From NCBI RefSeq assembly GCF_026262505.1, contig NC_067204.1:9271797-9335796 (forward strand): DNA of 64,000 nt, in the 5' to 3' direction. Below are positions 57,946-64,000 of this stretch, one piece after another. This DNA comes from Trichomonas vaginalis G3 (Eukaryota > Parabasalia > Trichomonadida > Trichomonadidae). Position numbers and translations under genes: made by a program. Within the stretch, counting starts at the first letter, position 1. Every line of letters starts with the position of its first letter. The notes under the pieces are model-generated. The model was not told the origin of the DNA. It made no database searches and saw only the letters and a list, made by a program, of their open reading frames with translations.

Positions 57946-60900
57946 ATGAACAAAAACGGAACAGCTAAAATGAATGATAATCAAATTAGAGCCGAAGGTA
58001 GAAGGTTATTTAAACGCTTCTATAACATTCCTGATGGTGTTAATCCTAAAACTCGTAGAAGTTATTTAAATGAAGCCATAGATGCATATGAAGGGTTTGA
58101 CATTTCATCAGAAAGTGAGAGATTAGCGAGAATGTTAAATGTTAATATTGATTTCTATTATTGTGATCCTCAACCAGAAGACGTAGACATTAACAAGGTA
58201 GACTTTCCATTAGTGGATTCAATAATGATAGATCCAGAATTTGAAACAATAAATATTTTATTAACACAGAGTCCATGTGGAAAACTTCACGCTGACAGAA
58301 TAACAGACGTTGAAGCACTCACCGGCTATAAAGTTTGTCCATATTGTAAAGAAGAAGTTTATTCTATCCGTGATGACCCAGAAAGGAAAAACCAAAGAAG
58401 ATTTTTAAAACATTGTGAGAAATGTAAAGAAAATAATGGAAGATTAATTCAAGACGTTCAATTGCAAAAGACCCAGCAACCATATGCACCACATATTACG
58501 AAACAGAAGATATATCAGTGGTTATTAGCTCACAATTTGCAGAAATATTATAAACCGACAAGATATTATATTACTTTTGACTTCGAAACATTAGAGACTA
58601 AAGAAGAACTTCTACTTTCTGAATGTGCAACTTTGAACGCTTACTTAAAACCATTTATGGTATCATCAACGGTTAAATTAAAGCCGCAAACGGACTCTTT
58701 GAGTCCTGAAGGTCTTTCAGACCGAAGCGGCGAGGTCGTAGACCGTGATAAAACATATACGAGGAATTTTTGCTTAACTTCGAGTGATTCTTTTATTTCT
58801 GATTGGATTGAGTTTTTATTTTCAACCTGTTCATTAGTTGCTAAATCAAATATTGAACAATATGAAGAATTAATGAAGTCCCATACATTAAATGAAAAAC
58901 AGAAGGAAGCATTTAAAGAACTTCTAGATGAGGAATTCAATAAAGTGAATATCATAGGTTTTAATTCGGGAAAGTTTGATTTAAATTTAATTCTTCGTGA
59001 TTTAAACACTGCAAAATGGAAAATAAAATCAATGCTGGGTTCTTCTTCTCAATTTAAGCAAATCATTGTAAAGAAAACAAACTGTCCATATGAATTAAGA
59101 TTTATTGACATCAGAAATTATATAGCGGGTGGAACATTAGACCAATTCACTCAAGATTTCGGAAACAATAAATCACGTGTTAAATCCTTTTTCCCTTATC
59201 AATTCATCACATGGGAGAATTACGAAGATGAATTATATAAAGTGGAACCATTCACTCAAGATTCATTTTATTCAGCATTAACTCAAGAAACAATATCCGA
59301 TTCAGATTATCAAATATATCTCAATGATGCTAAAAATTTTAAGAATAGATTAGAATATTTTATTCATTATTGCAATAAAGACGTTGAAATTATGATTGAC
59401 CCAATTGATAAAATTATTGAAGAAACATTTGTTTATAAAATTGACATGCTCATAATCTTTCATTATCATCGAATGCATCAATGATTCGTTACGCTTTAGC
59501 ATATAAAGACTTTAATCCTAACGAAACATCCAGAAGAAGAAAATGTGGAATCAAGTTTTGAATTAACAAAAAAGTATTGGAAATATAAAATTGAATCATA
59601 TAAGAAACAAGATGAAAAAGCAGAAAGGGATACTAAAAACAATGTTTCAATGGATGACTATCAATACTATCACGATTTAATCCTTTCATCTAAATGCAAA
59701 ATGTGTGGTAAAGCGTTTACATATGCTAATAAACCAACATTAGATAGAATAGATAATGAAAAACCACATACCAAAGAAAATTGTCAGTTAATGTGTTGTT
59801 ATTGCAATGTCGTAAAATCAAATAAAGATGAAGATGTTCAACGTTTAAGAATCAATTTAAGAAATTATACATTAAAAAATAATTTACCAATGACTCTAGA
59901 TTCAGTTGAAGCTTATCACATCCTCCGTAATGGAATTACTGGTGGTTTATCAAATGTTCAACATAGAGTTAATCTTAAAGGAATCACACACATTAATAAA
60001 CTTTCATATAATCCAGAAACTAAAACTGTATCAAATGAGGACACCACATTATGACTCATTTCGTTGGTGTTGACTTTAATTCATTATATCCTTCATCATT
60101 TTCATCTAATCCTCATGATTTATTCATTCAATATACTGACCATAAAATGTATATGCCGGGAAGATTGAATGGTGTTATCATTTGTGATACAGCAACAAAG
60201 AAAGCAAAAGCACTGGGAATAATTAAGAAGAAAAATACTTTATTCGTGGCTGAAGTAAAGGGTCACATTGATGAAAAATACATTAATGATTACATAAACT
60301 TTTTACCGATAATAAGAAACTTAGATATTATCACAGATGAAAAAACAATTGGCGGTTTTATGTATAATTACATGAAATCAAACAATCTACCAGTTGACCA
60401 GAAACAAAGAAAATTAACTCAGTTAGCATCAACACACAACCAATATCAACCATTTTCTTCTTATTATCTTTGGTATCTAATAGACAGATTTCATTTTATC
60501 ATTGATGACATTCAATCAATATTAACATTTACGAAAAACACTTGTTTTAATGAATTTGCGAATGAATTTATGAACGAAAGACAAAAGGCTGAATTAGAAG
60601 GAAATAAAGGAAAAAGTTTATTTTGCAAGATTTCACTTAATGGTTCATATGGTTACGATGCAATGAATACACAAAATTACGCAAAGACTAAAATAATGAA
60701 TGCACAGAAGGCACGCGTTGCATGTATGTCAAATAAGTTTAAAAACATAAGAGAAATAGGAGAGGATACGTATCAAGTGATGCTTAAAGATAGATTTTAT
60801 AGATGTGATACATGTTTACAAGAGGCATTCTTCACTTTAGATAACGCAAAATACTGGTATTTGGTTTTCATTTATGATTTTATGTATAAATGCATGAATG

Positions 60901-61454
60901 TTAATCGTTTTCATTTCATTGAAGGTGATACTGATTCATCTTATTGGGCAATCGCTGGCGACCCAAATCTTCCTAACACTCAAGCATTTCAAGCAATTGT
61001 AACCGATAAAAAATTTTATGATAAAAACATTTACAAATTCGCACCTTTTGATTTCTTCTGTTTTAATGAGAAATTTAAACCTAAATTAAAGAATAAAGCT
61101 GAAGAAAAAGCACATGAGAAGAAGTTATTGGGTTTAGCAATTGAGAAACAAGGTGATAACATGGTTGCTTTATGTCCTAAGTGTTATACTTCATTCAACG
61201 GTTCAATTGATGGGGGTGATTTTAAAAAGATTGCACAAAAAATGAAAGGTGTTAGTTTACGACAAAATAAACAATTAACACCTAAAAATTATTTGGATAT
61301 AATAAATGATAAAGTGATATTTGATGGTCAGAATATTAATTTACAACTTAAAAACGGGTCAATGACTCGCTTAACAATTGGTAAGACTGCATTAACAGGA
61401 GCACACACTAAGGCTGTATGTTGTGAAAATGGATGTTGTATGCCATTTATTTAA
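57946..61454 (+). pseudogene. Maverick copy 2: protein-primed DNA polymerase B, broken
   Basis: The same gene as 873-4338 of copy 1, with the same exonuclease motifs, HNH-type domain (CKMC...CCYC) and polymerase motifs A, B and C. It carries a GC-rich palindromic insert of about 63 bases in the exonuclease half that copy 1 lacks, while copy 1 has a different one elsewhere. It is broken, with about two breaks. Confidence 0.9.
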
Positions 61455-61482
61455 TACAATTTAAAATTTTATTTTTAATGAA

Positions 61483-61903
61483 ATGCCACAGAAGAGACAA
61501 AAGGAACTAAATCGATTTATACCAAATGGTTTTAACTTTCAGATTCCAAATAATCAACCACAACGAATTTTTCAAATCCCACCACAGCATCAACGGAGAA
61601 GAACATTCACCCCTGAAGAAAGAAATTTCAATAATTTGATGAGTTCAACAAAATCAAGGTTTGAGATTTTATCCGGGTAGTAATGGTATACATATAAGAC
61701 ATCCAAATTTAGATAGAAGATATACCGCTGAGATTCATATTTTACCTAATAATACGGTTAATTTTGCTGGATTTTATGATCATCATCAGGAAATCTGGAC
61801 TCCACCATTTGATACTGTTTTAGAAGGAGGAACCGTTAATGATGCGATTCAATATGTAAATAATGGCTTTGATACTATGATTCAAAGAGGTGGACACCCT
61901 TAA
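61483..61903 (+). pseudogene. Maverick copy 2: small ORF region between polymerase and integrase
   Basis: A short coding stretch starting MPQKRQKELNRFIPNG with a basic, Gln- and Pro-rich N-terminus, followed by a beta-rich part (RRYTAEIHILPNNTVNFAGFYDHHQEIW) ending in MIQRGGHP. Copy 1 has only a short remnant. It is broken, with about one break. Function unknown. Confidence 0.45.
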
Positions 61904-61927
61904 AACATTTATTTTATTTTTATATAA

Positions 61928-63583
61928 ATGGATAACGCGGATTTGACGGATAGCGCGGATTTGATGGATAACGCGGATTTGGAAAATTTAATTGATGATT
62001 TAGTATTTAATCAAAATTTTCTTGATTATTATGATTTAAAAGCATATCTCCAAAAATATGATAACAATATAACGGGTGATGATATGGGTTATTATTATTA
62101 TTATTATAAAAATAAAGTTTTGAAATATCATGATAGAATAATTTCTAAAATTAAAGACAAAATTAAAAATAATGAATATAAAAAGGGAAAAACTAAACCA
62201 CAACTTAAACAGTTGAAAGATTTCAAAAATAAAGTATTAACAGAAGAAGATATTGATGAATTATATAATTTATATAATCCTGAGTCACAAAAGCCAAAAG
62301 AGAAAAAGCCGAAAACAACACCAAAAGAGAAAAAGCCGAAAACAACACCAAAAGAGAAAGTAGCAAATGTTCAACAGCCAAAGGAACAAAACACCCAGGT
62401 CCTTCAGACCATAAATGAAGCACAAGCTTTAATTTATGATTCATTAGTTAAACCATATTCAGCCCGACTTTTAAATGAAGATCAACTTTTGGAATTCATC
62501 CTTCAACATAAACTCGAAGCGGGAAAGTATATCAAACCTTTATATACAGCATATTTAAAACAAATGAACAGAATACATCCAGAATTAATGAAAGTGGGTG
62601 TCAAATCCAAAACTTCATCATCCAAAATCAAAGCAGATAAAATTAAACCAGTTACAACACCAAAACCTCTAACGACAGTACCTGCAACACCAAAACCGCC
62701 TCCTCCTTCAGTTAATCCTTCATCATTCACTTTATTATATCCATTTCAAACATTAAAGAAGCAAAAAGATTTTAAAAAGGATTTCAAGATATTAAATAAA
62801 CCAATTGACCCAAAAATTCAACCGTTAAAGAAAAAATTCAGTCGCCCTTCATTTGCACCATATCCATATTCATACGAAATCGATCATCTGGAATATTCAA
62901 AAGGAAACGTTACTTATTTATTCGCCATTAACATTAACACCAGATATTTATATTGCATTCCGGTGAAAGGGAAAACAGAACAGGAAACAAGAAGAGCTAT
63001 TCAATACTTACTAGATCATGAAAGAGTGGATAATATAAGGGGTGATGGTGATAAAGGATTTCAGGCAGCTATGACTCATTATTTCCCACAAATTAATTTT
63101 TACTTCTCATCTTCTCCATATACGTTTCATAATAAAATAGTTGATGTGGTAATGAGAACTCTTAGAGATGCGTTAGGGGTTAACGGTCAGATATACTGGG
63201 ATGGAAATCATGACTCCATCATACAGCAGTTAGTATATTATTACAATAATACATGGCATAGAACTATTAACATGAAACCGGTGGAAATGAAAAATGATAT
63301 TTCAAAAGAATGGGAATATATTAGAAAGCAAATGGAAAGGTTAAATGATGTTAAACGTGAACAAATTAATTCGGGGCTCATGAATTTTAAACAAGGGGAT
63401 AAAGTTTTGATTCATCTCGATTATGGAAAAACTGATAAATTAATGACAAAAAGAAGACGAAGATTTGACACAATAGCTGAATTTGTTAGATATATTAACG
63501 GCAATGCATTAGTTGAAGTTGACAATAAATTAATAGAAATTCCGATTTATTTTATTACTCCATTATATTTAAATAATATTTAA
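61928..63583 (+). CDS. Maverick copy 2: retroviral-type integrase
   Basis: A 551-residue rve-superfamily integrase with the same layout as in copy 1. The N-terminus has a short repeat (ADLTDSADLMDNADLENL), and the linker has two extra repeats of KEKKPKTTP. The core acidic motifs YEIDHLEY and RGDGDKGF and the C-terminal SH3-like segment are present. The frame is whole. Confidence 0.88.
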   Translation: MDNADLTDSADLMDNADLENLIDDLVFNQNFLDYYDLKAYLQKYDNNITGDDMGYYYYYYKNKVLKYHDRIISKIKDKIKNNEYKKGKTKPQLKQLKDFKNKVLTEEDIDELYNLYNPESQKPKEKKPKTTPKEKKPKTTPKEKVANVQQPKEQNTQVLQTINEAQALIYDSLVKPYSARLLNEDQLLEFILQHKLEAGKYIKPLYTAYLKQMNRIHPELMKVGVKSKTSSSKIKADKIKPVTTPKPLTTVPATPKPPPPSVNPSSFTLLYPFQTLKKQKDFKKDFKILNKPIDPKIQPLKKKFSRPSFAPYPYSYEIDHLEYSKGNVTYLFAININTRYLYCIPVKGKTEQETRRAIQYLLDHERVDNIRGDGDKGFQAAMTHYFPQINFYFSSSPYTFHNKIVDVVMRTLRDALGVNGQIYWDGNHDSIIQQLVYYYNNTWHRTINMKPVEMKNDISKEWEYIRKQMERLNDVKREQINSGLMNFKQGDKVLIHLDYGKTDKLMTKRRRRFDTIAEFVRYINGNALVEVDNKLIEIPIYFITPLYLNNI

Positions 63584-63602
63584 TTTTTTTATTTCGTAAG
63601 AA

Positions 63603-63864
63603 ATGAGTGACAACGAAGCAGTCAAGAGTCCAGACGATGAATATAAAAAGAAACTAAACAGAATTAAATCAAAAATATGCTATTACAAAAAGAAGACGCA
63701 ATGCGGTGGGGTTGAAAACGATAAAGAAATAATCGAAAAATTAGAAACTTACCGTTCAATCCTTAAACTGAGTGAAGCAAAAATAAAAGAATTTAATAGA
63801 TAAATAAATTGATTGGAAGAGATGAATTTAATAAAGATGAATTTTTAAACTCAATCCAAATTTA
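63603..63864 (+). pseudogene. Maverick copy 2: small basic ORF after the integrase
   Basis: The counterpart of 7,282-7,554 in copy 1, with the same lysine-rich start (MSDNEAVKSPDDEYKKKL). It is broken, with about one break. Confidence 0.5.
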
Positions 63865-64000
63865 ATTTTTATTCCTCTTCGACAACATCTCTCTTTCCAT
63901 CATTACCGCATAACCACATTTTCTCAGTTTTAGTGGTTTGTTATTTTTAGCAAGTTCTCGCATCATTTTTATCATTTCCTCCCTTGTTATGATTCGTGGT
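63865..64000 (-). other. start of the leftward small ORF, cut by the window end
   Basis: The leftward frame here shares LPRIITREEMIKMM-type sequence with the tiny ORF of copy 1 (7,558-7,656) but has a different, longer basic C-terminal part. The rest lies outside the window. Confidence 0.35.

Larger units (their letters stand above)
56030..64000. mobile_element. Maverick/Polinton copy 2 (left part; continues beyond the window)
   Basis: A second Maverick in the same orientation as copy 1. From 57,061 on it matches copy 1 from position 1 with only scattered differences, apart from the mariner in copy 1 and short inserts. Visible parts: terminal repeat, two left-end ORFs, polymerase B, two small ORFs, integrase and a small ORF. 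It is broken, with about four breaks in the visible part. The high similarity between copies (by eye about 96-98%) suggests a recent insertion. The start coordinate is approximate and may be as early as about 55,900. Confidence 0.88.

Overview
The window is AT-rich eukaryotic nuclear DNA. Its genes lack introns and start a few bases after an initiator (Inr) of the TCA(C/T)(A/T) type. The gene families are ankyrin proteins of the trichomonad type, multi-membrane-span cyclase-like proteins, CK1 and TKL kinases and glycine-rich repeat proteins. A 1.3-kb mariner resembling Tvmar1 and two large Maverick/Polinton elements are also present. Together these point strongly to Trichomonas vaginalis.

Layout. 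(1) 1 to about 19,116 is most of a Maverick/Polinton whose first ~1 kb lies outside the window. Polymerase and integrase read rightward. A primase-helicase gene, a phage-type fibre gene, a packaging ATPase and capsid-type genes read leftward. A mariner (4,453-5,757) sits between polymerase and integrase. The primase-helicase gene is bracketed by inverted tandem-repeat arrays. (2) About 19.1-54.5 kb is a host gene island: a GH99-like protein, an ankyrin protein, a broken TKL kinase, a broken glycine-rich gene, a membrane beta-propeller-like protein, a tubby-like protein, ribosomal protein L9 (uL6), a 1,360-residue cyclase-like membrane protein, clathrin light chain, a CK1 kinase, a CEP78-like LRR protein, a broken ankyrin gene, the Rad21 cohesin kleisin and two head-to-head helical-repeat genes. 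Small non-autonomous elements lie between the genes: a 1.25-kb foldback element, its 234-bp derivative, and a 1.05-kb element with clear terminal repeats and a 7-bp target duplication. (3) 54.7-55.7 kb holds no convincing gene. It contains three successive ~70-bp direct-repeat doublets with 121-124 bp periods, and three segments that fold by hand into Y-shaped structures (closing stem, short hairpin, longer hairpin). This is the least explained stretch of the window. (4) About 56.0 kb to the end is the left part of a second Maverick, very similar to the first. Position 57,061 corresponds to position 1.

How it fits together. The Mavericks carry a virus-like replication set (protein-primed DNA polymerase B, integrase, primase-helicase), a virion set (capsid, packaging ATPase, small amphipathic peptides) and a fibre-like protein. 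Both copies look like fossils with several breaks, although some parts remain open. The host genes are ordinary trichomonad functions (translation, clathrin traffic, cohesion, signalling) mixed with members of large lineage-specific families, several of them freshly broken. Promoter signals visible by eye include Inr motifs close to start codons, an M3 plus M5 pair at the L9 gene, an M3-like cluster at clathrin light chain, and E2F-like sites upstream of Rad21.
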